A DNA stretch of 64,000 bases from Nocardia uniformis NBRC 13702 (GTDB taxonomy: Bacteria > Actinomycetota > Actinomycetes > Mycobacteriales > Mycobacteriaceae), in assembly GCF_001613345.1 (NCBI RefSeq), contig NZ_BDCE01000045.1, positions 110,497 through 174,496 of the forward strand, in the 5' to 3' direction. The translations under genes and the position numbers were made by a program. This document shows, in pieces, positions 1 through 8,288 of the stretch (the first letter of the stretch is position 1; each line of letters begins with the position of its first letter). Below the pieces are notes generated by a model. The model did not search any database. It was given only the letters and a program-made list of their open reading frames with translations, and was not told the origin of the DNA.

Positions 1-172
1 TCTTCTCTTCGAAATCGGTGGCGGCGTCCGGATCATCGAAGTAGGTGTAGTCGCCGACCTCGATCTTGTCGGATTCGACGTGCGGTTTCAGGAATACGGT
101 CCGGTCGGTGTGCGGCAGTGGGAATGGGGCCGAGGGGTCCGGAATCACAGTCACCGCTGTGATGCTAGCCAT
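1..172 (-). CDS. CatB/Vat-type acetyltransferase, 5' part only
   Basis: The minus strand is open from an ATG at 172 to the window edge, about 57 codons. The predicted peptide contains FLKPHVESDKIEVGDYTYFD, which resembles the N-terminus of streptogramin and chloramphenicol acetyltransferases of the xenobiotic (Vat/CatB) family. These are hexapeptide-repeat trimers that acetylate small molecules with acetyl-CoA. The hexapeptide repeats and catalytic histidine would lie beyond the left edge, so the family call rests on the N-terminal motif alone. It is divergent from alaS with 53 bp between the starts. Substrate unknown. Confidence 0.6.
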   Translation of the reverse strand, partial: MASITAVTVIPDPSAPFPLPHTDRTVFLKPHVESDKIEVGDYTYFDDPDAATDFEEK

Positions 173-211
173 CGGGCGGTGGTCGGCGAAAACCCGCTGG
201 ACCGGCCCCGG

Positions 212-217
212 TAGGCT
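212..217 (+). promoter_or_regulatory. Predicted -10 box of alaS
   Basis: TAGGCT sits 8 nt before the GTG start of alaS, which would put transcription initiation at or within 1-2 nt of the start codon (leaderless mRNA). No Shine-Dalgarno sequence precedes the GTG, which agrees. Inference from spacing only. Confidence 0.4.
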
Positions 218-225
218 GGATAGTT

Positions 226-2895
226 GTGCAGACCCACGAGATTCGACGACGCTTCCTGGAGCATTTCGTTCGTGCGGGACACACCGAGGTACCGAGTGCC
301 TCGCTGGTCCTGCCCGACCCCAACCTGCTGTTCGTCAACGCAGGCATGGTCCAGTTCAAGCCGTACTTCCTGGGTCAGGAGGCAGCGCCGTTCCGCCGAG
401 CTACCAGTGTGCAGAAGTGCGTGCGCACCGGTGATATCGAAGAGGTCGGCGTCACCACCCGGCACAATACGTTCTTCCAGATGGCGGGCAATTTCTCCTT
501 CGGTGACTACTTCAAGGAAGGTGCCATCACCTTCGCCTGGGAGTTGATCACCAAGTCCCAGGAGGAAGGCGGCTACGGTTTCGATCCCGAGCGCATCTGG
601 GTGACCGCGTACGAGTCCGATCCCGAGGCCGCCGAGATCTGGGAGCGGGTCGCCGGAATTCCGAAGGAGCGCATCCAGTTCCGCGACGGCAAGGACAACT
701 ACTGGGATATGGGCGTGCCCGGTCCCGGTGGTCCGTGCTCGGAGATCTACTACGACCGCGGTCCGAAGTACGGCAAAGAGGGTGGCCCGGTCGCCGATGA
801 GGACCGCTACATCGAAATCTGGAACCTCGTCTTCATGCAGGACATCCGTGGTGAGCTGAGCCCCAAGCTCGGCCACGCGCCGATCGGCACCCTGCCCAAG
901 AAGAATATCGACACCGGTATGGGCGTCGAGCGCGTCGCCATGCTGCTGCAGGGCGTCGAGAATGTCTACGAAACCGATCTGCTGCGCCCGATCATCGATA
1001 GGGCCGAGCAGCTCACCGGGCGGTCCTACGGTGTCGAGCACACCGACGATGTGCGCTTCCGCGTAATCGCCGACCACGTCCGCAGCTCGGCCATGCTCAT
1101 TGCCGACGGCGTCAACCCGGGCAATGACGGCCGCGGCTACGTGCTGCGCCGCCTCCTGCGCCGTATTGTGCGCTCGGCGCGCATCCTGGGTTCGGAGAAG
1201 CCGGTAATGGCCGAATTCATGAAGGTCGTCAGCGATCTCATGGCCCCGTCCTACCCGGAGCTGGCCACCGACTTCCGCCGGATCGAGACCGTCGCCGTCG
1301 GTGAGGAGACCGCGTTCCTCAAAACGCTCAGCACCGGTTCGCGACTGTTCGACGAGACCGTCGACCAGGTGCGGTCCAAGGGCGGCAAGAAGATCGCGGG
1401 AACCGACGCGTTCACGCTGCACGACACCTACGGCTTCCCGATCGACCTGACCCTGGAGATGGCGTCGGAGGCGGGTCTCGAGGTCGATGAGGCGGGCTTC
1501 CGGTCCCTGATGGCCGAGCAGCGCGACCGCGCGAAGGCCGATGCCCAATCGCGTAAGCACGCGCACGCCGACCTGTCGATCTACAAGGAGCTCGTCGATC
1601 GCGGCGCCACCGAGTTCACCGGCTTCGACGAACTGACTTCCGAGGCAACGGTTCTCGCGCTCATCTCCGGCGGCGTGCGGGTGCCGGTGGCCGAGGCGGG
1701 CTCCGAGGTCGAGGTCATCCTCGACCGTTCGCCGCTCTACGCCGAGGCCGGTGGCCAGATCGCCGACCGTGGTTCGATCACCGCCACCGGTGGGGTGAAG
1801 CTGCGCGTCAACGACGTGCAGAAGATCGCCAAGAAGGTGTGGGTGCACAAGGCCACCGTCGAGGCCGGTCAGCTCACCGAGGGCGATACCGTGCTCGCCC
1901 AGGCCGATCCGGCCTGGCGCGGTGGCGCGACCCAGGGCCACTCCGGCACTCACCTGGTGCATGCCGCGCTGCGACAGGTCCTCGGCCCCAACGCCGTGCA
2001 GGCCGGTTCGCTCAACAAGCCCGGCTACCTGCGCTTCGACTTCAACTGGCAGGGTCAGCTGACCGAGGGGCAGAAGGCCGATATCGAGGCCATCTCCAAT
2101 GACGCTGTGGCCGAGAACTTCCCGGTCAATACCTTCGTCACCGATCTGCCGTCGGCGAAGAAGATGGGCGCGATGGCGCTGTTCGGCGAGAACTACGGCG
2201 ATGAGGTGCGCGTCGTGGAGATCGGTGGCCCGTTCTCCATGGAGCTGTGCGGCGGTACCCATGTGCAGCACTCCTCGCAGATCGGCCCGATCACCCTGCT
2301 CGGTGAGGCGTCGGTCGGTTCCGGGGTACGCCGGGTGGAAGCCTTCGTGGGCCTGGACTCCTATAAGTACCTGGCCAAGGAACGCGCGCTGCTCGCCGGT
2401 GTGGCCTCCTCGCTGAAGGTGCCGTCGGAGGAGGTTCCGGCGCGCGTCGAGCAGCTCGTGGAGCGGCTCAAGATCGCCGAGAAGGAACTCGAGCGCACCA
2501 AGATGGCCGCGGTGCTGTCGTCGGCGGGCAAGTTCGTCGATACCGCACAGCGCATCGGTGAGGTGCTGCTCGTCGCCGAGGCCGCGCCCGAGGGTGTGGG
2601 CGCGGGCGACCTGCGCACTCTCGTCACCGATATCAAGGGCCGCTTCGGCACCCAGCCCGCCATTGTGGTGCTGCTCGGCAATGCCGATGGCAAGGTGCCG
2701 TTCGTGGTGGCCGTGACCAAGGCCGCCCAGGACCTCGGTATCAAGGCCGGTGACCTGGTCGGTGCCTTCGGTCCGAGTATCGCCGGACGTGGTGGTGGTA
2801 AGCCGGAGATGGCGCAGGGCGCGGGTTCGGACCCGGCGGGAATCGCGGCCGGATTGGCCGCGGTGCGGGCGCGGGTGGCCGAGCTCGTCGGCTGA
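226..2895 (+). CDS. alaS: Alanyl-tRNA synthetase
   Basis: Cytoplasmic class II synthetase that charges tRNA-Ala with alanine and hydrolyses mischarged Ser/Gly-tRNA-Ala. At 889 aa it is full length for the family. Visible parts are the class II core near residues 5-240 (LLFVNAGMVQFKPYFLGQ, RHNTFFQMAGNFSFGDYF), the editing domain with the zinc motif GHSGTHLVHA and the later CGGTHV, and a C-terminal DHHA1 domain ending in a Gly-rich segment (GRGGGKPEMAQGAG). The GTG start is the first in frame and gives the usual N-terminus (MQTHEIRRRFLEHF). The stop overlaps the ruvX start by one base (TGATG), so the two are co-translated. Order alaS-ruvX-mltG-aroE is standard for mycobacteria and relatives. 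Confidence 0.98.
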   Translation: MQTHEIRRRFLEHFVRAGHTEVPSASLVLPDPNLLFVNAGMVQFKPYFLGQEAAPFRRATSVQKCVRTGDIEEVGVTTRHNTFFQMAGNFSFGDYFKEGAITFAWELITKSQEEGGYGFDPERIWVTAYESDPEAAEIWERVAGIPKERIQFRDGKDNYWDMGVPGPGGPCSEIYYDRGPKYGKEGGPVADEDRYIEIWNLVFMQDIRGELSPKLGHAPIGTLPKKNIDTGMGVERVAMLLQGVENVYETDLLRPIIDRAEQLTGRSYGVEHTDDVRFRVIADHVRSSAMLIADGVNPGNDGRGYVLRRLLRRIVRSARILGSEKPVMAEFMKVVSDLMAPSYPELATDFRRIETVAVGEETAFLKTLSTGSRLFDETVDQVRSKGGKKIAGTDAFTLHDTYGFPIDLTLEMASEAGLEVDEAGFRSLMAEQRDRAKADAQSRKHAHADLSIYKELVDRGATEFTGFDELTSEATVLALISGGVRVPVAEAGSEVEVILDRSPLYAEAGGQIADRGSITATGGVKLRVNDVQKIAKKVWVHKATVEAGQLTEGDTVLAQADPAWRGGATQGHSGTHLVHAALRQVLGPNAVQAGSLNKPGYLRFDFNWQGQLTEGQKADIEAISNDAVAENFPVNTFVTDLPSAKKMGAMALFGENYGDEVRVVEIGGPFSMELCGGTHVQHSSQIGPITLLGEASVGSGVRRVEAFVGLDSYKYLAKERALLAGVASSLKVPSEEVPARVEQLVERLKIAEKELERTKMAAVLSSAGKFVDTAQRIGEVLLVAEAAPEGVGAGDLRTLVTDIKGRFGTQPAIVVLLGNADGKVPFVVAVTKAAQDLGIKAGDLVGAFGPSIAGRGGGKPEMAQGAGSDPAGIAAGLAAVRARVAELVG

Positions 2896-3467
2896 TGAAC
2901 GACTCCGACACAGACAGGCCGGGCGTCGACGGCGACGCCCGGCCCGCCCGGGCGGTCAGCGAACCGGAACGGCCCACCGCGGCCGATGATCCCGGGCGCG
3001 GACGACGCGTGGCCATCGATGTCGGCACCGTCCGCATCGGCGTCGCCGCCAGCGATCCCGATGGCATTCTCGCCACCCCCGTGGAGACCGTGCAGCGGGC
3101 GAAACGAATCGCCAAGGGCGCGATCGCACCCGAGCTGACACGAATTGCCGATATTGTGCGGGAGTACGAGGCCGTCGAGGTGATCGTCGGCCTGCCACGC
3201 ACCTTGCGCGGGGAGAACGGCTCCTCGGCCAAGCTCGCCACCGTGTTCGCTGATCGTTTGCGGCGATTAATAGCCCCCGTGCCGGTGCGGCTTTCCGACG
3301 AACGTTTGACTACGGTGTCAGCTGCACGCGCGTTGCGAGACAGTGGAGTTCGCGGTCGCGGGCAGCGGCAGGTCATCGATCAGGCGGCCGCCGTATCGAT
3401 CCTGCAAGGATGGTTGGACGAACGGAGTGCGCTTTTGAAGTCGGTCGACCGCGGGGATGACGTATGA
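2895..3467 (+). CDS. ruvX: RuvX/YqgF-type RNase H-fold nuclease
   Basis: Member of the YqgF (RuvX) family of RNase H-fold nucleases, described as a putative Holliday-junction resolvase with a role in rRNA 5'-end maturation in E. coli. The fold is marked by AIDVGTVRIGVAASD (first catalytic Asp), VGLPRTLRGENGSSA, LSDERLTTVSA and VIDQAAAVSILQGWL (last catalytic Asp). At 190 aa it has about 35 extra, probably disordered residues before the core, common in actinobacteria. It overlaps alaS by 1 nt and mltG by 4 nt (ATGA), so it lies mid-operon. Confidence 0.93.
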   Translation: MNDSDTDRPGVDGDARPARAVSEPERPTAADDPGRGRRVAIDVGTVRIGVAASDPDGILATPVETVQRAKRIAKGAIAPELTRIADIVREYEAVEVIVGLPRTLRGENGSSAKLATVFADRLRRLIAPVPVRLSDERLTTVSAARALRDSGVRGRGQRQVIDQAAAVSILQGWLDERSALLKSVDRGDDV

Positions 3468-4909
3468 ACGACCGCTGGACCCGAGCCGAGGAACGCTATC
3501 GGCAGGATGCCGAACGGCGCTACCGCCGAGATGATCTCGACTGGGATGAGGTGGCGGACGACTACGAGGATGACACCACCGTCATCCCGGCCTATACCGA
3601 TGAGGACGAACCGCCGCAGCCGGAAACCATGCGACGGGCCGGGGATCGTTCGCGCCGCGACGATTCCGAGCCCGCTCCCCGTAAACCCGGGAAGCGCACG
3701 GGTCGATCCGCCACCCGATCGAGCGGGCCACGGTCGCGCCGGTCGTCCCGGGCGGCCTCGCGCAAGGCGGCCGAGCGCAAACGCCGCCGCCGCAATCTGT
3801 GGATCATCGCGGGAGTGTTCGTCCTATTGTTCGCCAGCGCCGCGGCTTTCGCGGCGATGAAGCTGATGAACCGCTTCACTCCACACGAGGACTTCGCGGC
3901 AGGTATGTCCGGGCCGGTGGCGGTGGTGCGGGTGCATTCCGGTGATACCGCCAGCCAGATCGCCAAGAGCATGTACGACAAGGGCGTCGTCGCCAGTACG
4001 GGTGCGTTCTACGAGGCCGCCATCCAGAACGACGGTATGAATTCGGTGCAGCCCGGCTACTACGCCATTCCGACGCACAGCCCGGCCGCCGACGCGGTGG
4101 CCACACTGGTCGGTAAGACGGCGCGGGTCGGCAATGTGGTGATCTCCGAAGGTCGTCAGCTGCACAACAGCAGTGACGTGCAGACCGGTGCGCCCAAGGA
4201 CGGTATCTACGCCAAGGTCGCCGAAGCCAGTTGTGTCGCAAGTAAATGCGTCACCTATGAGCAGTTGGACGCGGCGGGTTCGGCGGATCCGAGTTCCCTC
4301 GGTGTGCCGCAGTGGGCTCTCGACCAGGTCCGTCAGGTGCCCGACCAGAGCCGCCAATTGGAGGGTCTGATTTCCGCGGGCACCTGGGATTTCGATCCCA
4401 GTGGCACCCCGGAACAGATTCTGAAGCAGTTGGTTTCCGAGAGTGCCGCGAGCTATGAGGGGACCGGGCTGCTGCAATCCGGCAGCGCCAACGGTCTCAG
4501 CCCGTACGAGACGCTCATCGCCGCGTCGCTGGTGGAACGCGAAGCGCTCGCCGATGACATGGCGAAGGTCGCGCGGGTAATCGTGAACCGGCTGGAAATC
4601 GATATGCCGCTGCAGTTCGACTCCACGGTCAACTACACCCTCGACAAAACCGAAGTCGCGACCACCGACAGTGACCGGGCGACCGTGACCCCGTGGAATA
4701 CCTATGCCATGGCAGGTCTGCCCGCCACGCCGATCTCCGCGCCATCGCTGGATGCCTTGCGCGCCATGGAGAATCCGACACCGGGACCCTGGCTGTACTT
4801 CGTGACCATCGACAAGCAGGGCACCACCTTGTTCACCGAGGACTACAACGAGCACCTGCGCAGTATCAAGAAGGCCCAGGAGAGTGGGATTCTCGACAGT
4901 GGACGGTAA
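3464..4909 (+). CDS. mltG: Endolytic murein transglycosylase MltG
   Basis: Membrane-anchored lytic transglycosylase that cleaves nascent glycan strands and sets their length. The 481-aa protein has a charged cytoplasmic N-terminus of about 110 residues (acidic first half, Arg/Ser-rich second half), one transmembrane helix at about 111-133 (NLWIIAGVFVLLF), a LysM-like segment, and the YceG catalytic domain with the family glutamate in ASLVEREAL and the downstream LQFDSTVNYTL and WNTYAMAGLPATPI motifs. The start overlaps ruvX by 4 nt. The basic cytoplasmic region is longer than in enterobacteria but usual for actinobacteria. Confidence 0.95.
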   Translation: MNDRWTRAEERYRQDAERRYRRDDLDWDEVADDYEDDTTVIPAYTDEDEPPQPETMRRAGDRSRRDDSEPAPRKPGKRTGRSATRSSGPRSRRSSRAASRKAAERKRRRRNLWIIAGVFVLLFASAAAFAAMKLMNRFTPHEDFAAGMSGPVAVVRVHSGDTASQIAKSMYDKGVVASTGAFYEAAIQNDGMNSVQPGYYAIPTHSPAADAVATLVGKTARVGNVVISEGRQLHNSSDVQTGAPKDGIYAKVAEASCVASKCVTYEQLDAAGSADPSSLGVPQWALDQVRQVPDQSRQLEGLISAGTWDFDPSGTPEQILKQLVSESAASYEGTGLLQSGSANGLSPYETLIAASLVEREALADDMAKVARVIVNRLEIDMPLQFDSTVNYTLDKTEVATTDSDRATVTPWNTYAMAGLPATPISAPSLDALRAMENPTPGPWLYFVTIDKQGTTLFTEDYNEHLRSIKKAQESGILDSGR

Positions 4910-5711
4910 ACCGCGCCGGGCCGCCGTGCTGGGCAGCCCGATTTCGCATTCCCGCTCACCGCAATTGCATCTGGCGGCCTATCGCGCGCTCGGTCTGGAC
5001 TGGACCTATGAGCGGGTCGAATGCACCGCCGAGCAGCTACCCGGATTCGTGGACGGGCTCGGACCCGAATGGGTCGGACTGTCGGTGACCATGCCCGGTA
5101 AGGTCGCCGCGCTCGGATACGCGTCCGAGCGCACCGATCGGGCGGAACTGGTCGGTTCGGCGAATACGCTGCTGCGCCTCGATAACGGTTGGCGCGCCGA
5201 CTGCACCGATGTGGACGGGGTGCGGGGCGCGCTGGCAGACGGCGGCGTCGACGAGGTGGCGCGCGCGGTCGTACTCGGTGCGGGTGGTACGGCGCGGCCG
5301 GCGCTGCTGGCCCTCGCCGACCTGGGCGCGCACACCGTCACGATTGTCGCCCGCGACCGGGGACGCGCCGCCGACACTCTCGAATTGGCCGAGCGGCTGG
5401 GCATGTCGGCCGAGGTCATCGACTTCGATCCGGACACCCTGGGCTTCGTCTGTTCCGATGTCGACGCGGTGGTCAGCACCGTGCCCGCCGCGGCCGCCGC
5501 ACTCGTGGCGGAGGCGGTCGCGCAGGCCCCGGTGGTGCTCGACGCCATCTACAACCCGTGGCCGACCCCCCTGGCTGAGGCGGTCACCCGCGCGGGACAC
5601 ACCGTGATCAGCGGCCTGCACATGCTGCTGAATCAGGCCTACGGTCAGGTCGAGCAGTTCACCGGTAAACCCGCCCCACGGACCGAGATGGCGGCAGCGC
5701 TGCGAGAATGA
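4899..5711 (+). CDS. aroE: Shikimate dehydrogenase
   Basis: NADP-dependent reduction of 3-dehydroshikimate to shikimate. Shikimate-binding motif SPISHSRSPQLH near residue 15, catalytic Lys in SVTMPGKVAAL, cofactor motif VLGAGGTARPALLAL, and the C-terminal GLHMLLNQAYGQVEQFTG. Two in-frame GTGs are possible, 4884 and 4899. The second is chosen because the protein then begins MDGKPRRAAVLGSP, matching the usual length before the LGSPI motif; the first sits right against its only SD-like sequence. It overlaps the end of mltG by 11 nt. The other shikimate genes lie 2.5 kb downstream on the opposite strand. Confidence 0.94.
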   Translation: MDGKPRRAAVLGSPISHSRSPQLHLAAYRALGLDWTYERVECTAEQLPGFVDGLGPEWVGLSVTMPGKVAALGYASERTDRAELVGSANTLLRLDNGWRADCTDVDGVRGALADGGVDEVARAVVLGAGGTARPALLALADLGAHTVTIVARDRGRAADTLELAERLGMSAEVIDFDPDTLGFVCSDVDAVVSTVPAAAAALVAEAVAQAPVVLDAIYNPWPTPLAEAVTRAGHTVISGLHMLLNQAYGQVEQFTGKPAPRTEMAAALRE

Positions 5712-5771
5712 GTACAGTTCTGTAACGAGTTTCAGTTCGGCGGCGGAGCCGGACGGGTTAGGGTGATCGAC

Positions 5772-6233
5772 ATGAATGCGTGGGTGTTGCGCGCCGTAGG
5801 TCTGGGAGCGCTGACCGTGGGGCTGCGCGCCCTGCTCGGCGTCGCCATGGTGCAGTGGCCGACCAACGGCTCCTGGATGCGTCCGTTGGGTCTGCTCGTC
5901 CTGATCGCGGCCGTGCTCGCCTGGGGTGTGCTGGACGGCCGCGCCGACGCCGACGGTCAGCGGGATCTCACCATGCGTTGGCTGAAGGCCGGCCTCGCCG
6001 GTGGTATCGGCGCCGGTGCGGTGGCCTGGATCCTGGACTACCTCCCGGGTTTCGACCTCGGCGACAACGGCCTGCTCTTCGAGATCACCTCGGGTGCGTC
6101 GTTCATCATTCTGGTGATCTTCATTCCCGGTGTGCTGGGTGTGGCGCTCGGCCGCTACCTGGTTCGTCGCCGGGACAACAGCGACACTGCCAGCGATCTG
6201 CCGAACTCGACGAAGGAATCCGCCACCGTCTGA
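5772..6233 (+). CDS. Small four-helix membrane protein, B-4DMT-like
   Basis: A 153-aa integral membrane protein with four hydrophobic segments (VGLGALTVGLRALLGVAMV, PLGLLVLIAAVLAWGVL, GGIGAGAVAWILDYL, FIILVIFIPGVLGVALG) and a short charged C-terminus. Length and helix pattern match the conserved actinobacterial proteins often labelled B-4DMT (four-TM drug/metabolite transporter-like). No substrate is known and transport is only inferred from the family name. An ATG at 5772 is preferred over an in-frame GTG at 5763. It follows aroE by 60 nt and may be the last gene of the alaS group. Confidence 0.7.
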   Translation: MNAWVLRAVGLGALTVGLRALLGVAMVQWPTNGSWMRPLGLLVLIAAVLAWGVLDGRADADGQRDLTMRWLKAGLAGGIGAGAVAWILDYLPGFDLGDNGLLFEITSGASFIILVIFIPGVLGVALGRYLVRRRDNSDTASDLPNSTKESATV

Positions 6234-6243
6234 TCGTTCTCAT

Positions 6244-6753
6244 TCACCTGACCAGTTCCGCCGGCTCGCTGTGCCGTGGCGCGGGTTGCCAGATGCGGCT
6301 GCGCAGATCCGTACCTCTGATCACCTGGATCCGCCACGGGTCCAAGCGCAGCACATGCAGTTTCGGGTCACCCGGTTCGGTCCAGAAGTTGCGGAGCGGA
6401 TACCCCGCGCCGCGCGGGCTGCCCTTCCGGTAGAGGTCCCAGACATGTTCTTTGACCGGTAACGCATTGTCCCACTCCGCGACCGCGTCGACGGCGACCG
6501 AGTTGTTGCTCGGCTTCCAATAGGAGAAGCTCACGTTCGGGTTGTTCGCGAGATGCTTGGCCTTGACCGGGGTGTTGTAGGTGGCCAGCCAGCCGACCGG
6601 ATTCCCGTCGACGTTCTCCCACACCGGGATCAGCACTCGGGTGCGCGGCCGGTTCCGGGCATCGACCGTGACCATGGTGGCGTAGTTGATGGATCCGACG
6701 TAGGCGTTGAATTCGCTTTCCAGATCGGCGAACTGGGTGACTTTGAGGCTCAT
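6244..6753 (-). CDS. Pyridoxamine 5'-phosphate oxidase-fold protein
   Basis: Split-barrel flavin-binding protein of the PPOX class (169 aa). Typical features are YATMVTVDARNRPRTRVLIP near the N-terminus, GWLATYNTPVKAKHLANNP and VSFSYW in the middle, and a C-terminal LHVLRLDPWRIQVIRG strand. Such proteins bind FMN or F420 and reduce small molecules; the substrate cannot be told here. ATG 6753 (MSLKVTQFADLE) is used because the frame upstream carries no family similarity. It converges with the small membrane protein gene, with only 10 nt between stops. Confidence 0.8.
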   Translation of the reverse strand: MSLKVTQFADLESEFNAYVGSINYATMVTVDARNRPRTRVLIPVWENVDGNPVGWLATYNTPVKAKHLANNPNVSFSYWKPSNNSVAVDAVAEWDNALPVKEHVWDLYRKGSPRGAGYPLRNFWTEPGDPKLHVLRLDPWRIQVIRGTDLRSRIWQPAPRHSEPAELVR

Positions 6754-6858
6754 GCGAGATGACAGCAACGACCGTGGCCGACAAATTCCAGCCAAGCGAT
6801 ACCGATGAGCGCGGATCCGACCATCGCAGCTCAACGCCAAGGTATGACCGATGGAAGG

Positions 6859-7305
6859 TCAGGTCGGGCGGGGTGCTGTTGCCCGGCGCCGCCACACTCC
6901 GATCGCGTCGGTTGCCCAGAGGGCCCAGGCTATCAGGATCGGCTGAAAGAGCAGGCGGAGAGCGCGTTTGGTGTCGGTGTCGAGGCCGAAGGCGTCGCGG
7001 TGTTCGACCAGTTGGGCGATATTGCCGGGGAAGATCGCTACGAAGAAGGCCGCCACTACCGCGCCTACGAGGGCGCGGCGCGGCTGCTTCCAGGCGAGGA
7101 GTAGGGCGGCGCCCAACAGGAGTTCGACGACGCCGGAGGCGTAGACGATGAAGTCGACATCGCCGGGTATCCATGGCGGCACCTGCGCACGGAAATCCTC
7201 GCGCAGGAACGTCAGATGCGAGGTGCCCGTGTACAGAAGGAAGGTGCCGAGGAGTGCCTGCAAAGCGGTTCGCCCGCGCGAGCGGCGCGGGGTTTTGGCT
7301 TCCAT
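6859..7305 (-). CDS. DoxX-family membrane protein
   Basis: A 148-aa protein with four predicted membrane helices (ALLGTFLLYTGTSHL, FIVYASGVVELLLGAALLLA, ALVGAVVAAFFVAIFPGNIA, ILIAWALWATDAIGVW), matching the DoxX/SURF4-like family. The conserved GNIAQ-like turn is visible. Roles in redox homeostasis are reported for a mycobacterial DoxX protein, but nothing specific can be read here. ATG 7305 is the best start; further upstream the frame is low in hydrophobic residues. The gene is divergent from the Uma2 gene. Confidence 0.8.
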   Translation of the reverse strand: MEAKTPRRSRGRTALQALLGTFLLYTGTSHLTFLREDFRAQVPPWIPGDVDFIVYASGVVELLLGAALLLAWKQPRRALVGAVVAAFFVAIFPGNIAQLVEHRDAFGLDTDTKRALRLLFQPILIAWALWATDAIGVWRRRATAPRPT

Positions 7306-7508
7306 GCGGTCAACGGTATCCCTGCTGGCAGAGGGTTCGCCTACGGTCCGGTGCCAACGCACGTTGAACGGGCGGTTCGTATGCTGGCCCGTTCGGGTCC
7401 GATCCGCGCGTCCACCCGGGCTCGCAGTGGTGGACTCGTACACGTACGAGGCCTCCTTCGGGCGGACGAGGCCCTTGTCAACCCATCGCTCCGGGGTCCC
7501 CAGGCGGT

Positions 7509-7514
7509 TAGCAT
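7509..7514 (+). promoter_or_regulatory. Predicted -10 box of the Uma2 gene
   Basis: TAGCAT ends 6 nt before the ATG at 7521, so the transcript would begin at the start codon. No ribosome binding site is seen. Inference. Confidence 0.35.
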
Positions 7515-7520
7515 TGGGCC

Positions 7521-8189
7521 ATGTCGACTCCGCACATCCAGCCGCCGGATCTCCCCGACACCATGACGTGGGACGAGCTCCAGCAGTTGCCTGATGAGAT
7601 CGCGGACTTCATCGAACTACGCGATGGCCATCCGGTATGGGTCGCTGATGAGATCATGCTTCGGCACGGTCCTATGGAACACCAGAGATTCGGTCGACGT
7701 CTGACCAACGCACTAGAGGCCGCGTCCAAGACCGCCATGGCCGACAACGACAAATCATGCTGGCAGGTCGAAGGCGAAACCAATGTCTTCCTAGCGCCGG
7801 ACAAATCCAGCTACCTCACCCCTGATTTCTTGGTGTGCCATTGCCTCGGAGACGAGTTCGATTGGGTCTTCGCCGACGATACGTTGCTGGTGGGGGAGGT
7901 ACTCTCGCCGGCGAACACGCCAAAGCTGGTGGAAGCGAAGAAGAAGCGTTACGCCGCGGCGGGGATACCGCTGTACTGGGAGGTCGAGCTCGCCCGAGAC
8001 CCCGCTCGAATCTCCGCCGTGCGTGCGTACGCACTGACCACCGGCGAAGTCCATCTGAGGGCAGGTGTCACGCCGTTGCACCCTGCCAACTACATCCTGG
8101 CGGAGGAGTGGACGCCGGAAACTCACGGAGGCATCGAAAGTAACCACCCGTACCCGATGAATATCGAGTGGTCTGACCTGGCTTTCTGA
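7521..8189 (+). CDS. Uma2-family (DUF820) putative nuclease
   Basis: 222-aa protein of the Uma2 family, a PD-(D/E)xK-like fold common in cyanobacteria and actinobacteria. The core is recognisable by LTPDFLVCHCLGDEF, LVGEVLSPANTPKLVEAK and AAGIPLYWEVELARDP, giving the expected Asp, Glu and Lys triad. The substrate of these predicted endonucleases is not established; many are mobile and occur as lone genes. It sits between DoxX and the shikimate genes, interrupting an otherwise conserved neighbourhood. Confidence 0.85.
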   Translation: MSTPHIQPPDLPDTMTWDELQQLPDEIADFIELRDGHPVWVADEIMLRHGPMEHQRFGRRLTNALEAASKTAMADNDKSCWQVEGETNVFLAPDKSSYLTPDFLVCHCLGDEFDWVFADDTLLVGEVLSPANTPKLVEAKKKRYAAAGIPLYWEVELARDPARISAVRAYALTTGEVHLRAGVTPLHPANYILAEEWTPETHGGIESNHPYPMNIEWSDLAF

Positions 8190-8206
8190 TCGGTGCCAGC
8201 CGAGTC

Positions 8207-8238
8207 AGTGCCGTATCCCGGAAAGGGGATACGGCACT
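8207..8238. terminator. Bidirectional hairpin terminator
   Basis: A perfect 13-bp inverted repeat (AGTGCCGTATCCC and its complement) with a 6-nt loop lies between the convergent Uma2 gene and aroB. There is no T-tract, as usual for high-GC actinobacteria. Confidence 0.7.
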
Positions 8239-8288
8239 CTCGAGAGTATGGCGGGCCGGGCGGACACCACCTTCCGGCTCCCGTCGGA

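Noticed and set aside
151..2271. Very long open frame antisense to alaS (about 706 codons)
   Set aside because: Codon-shadow of a high-GC gene; no family likeness, no start signal, and alaS is certain.
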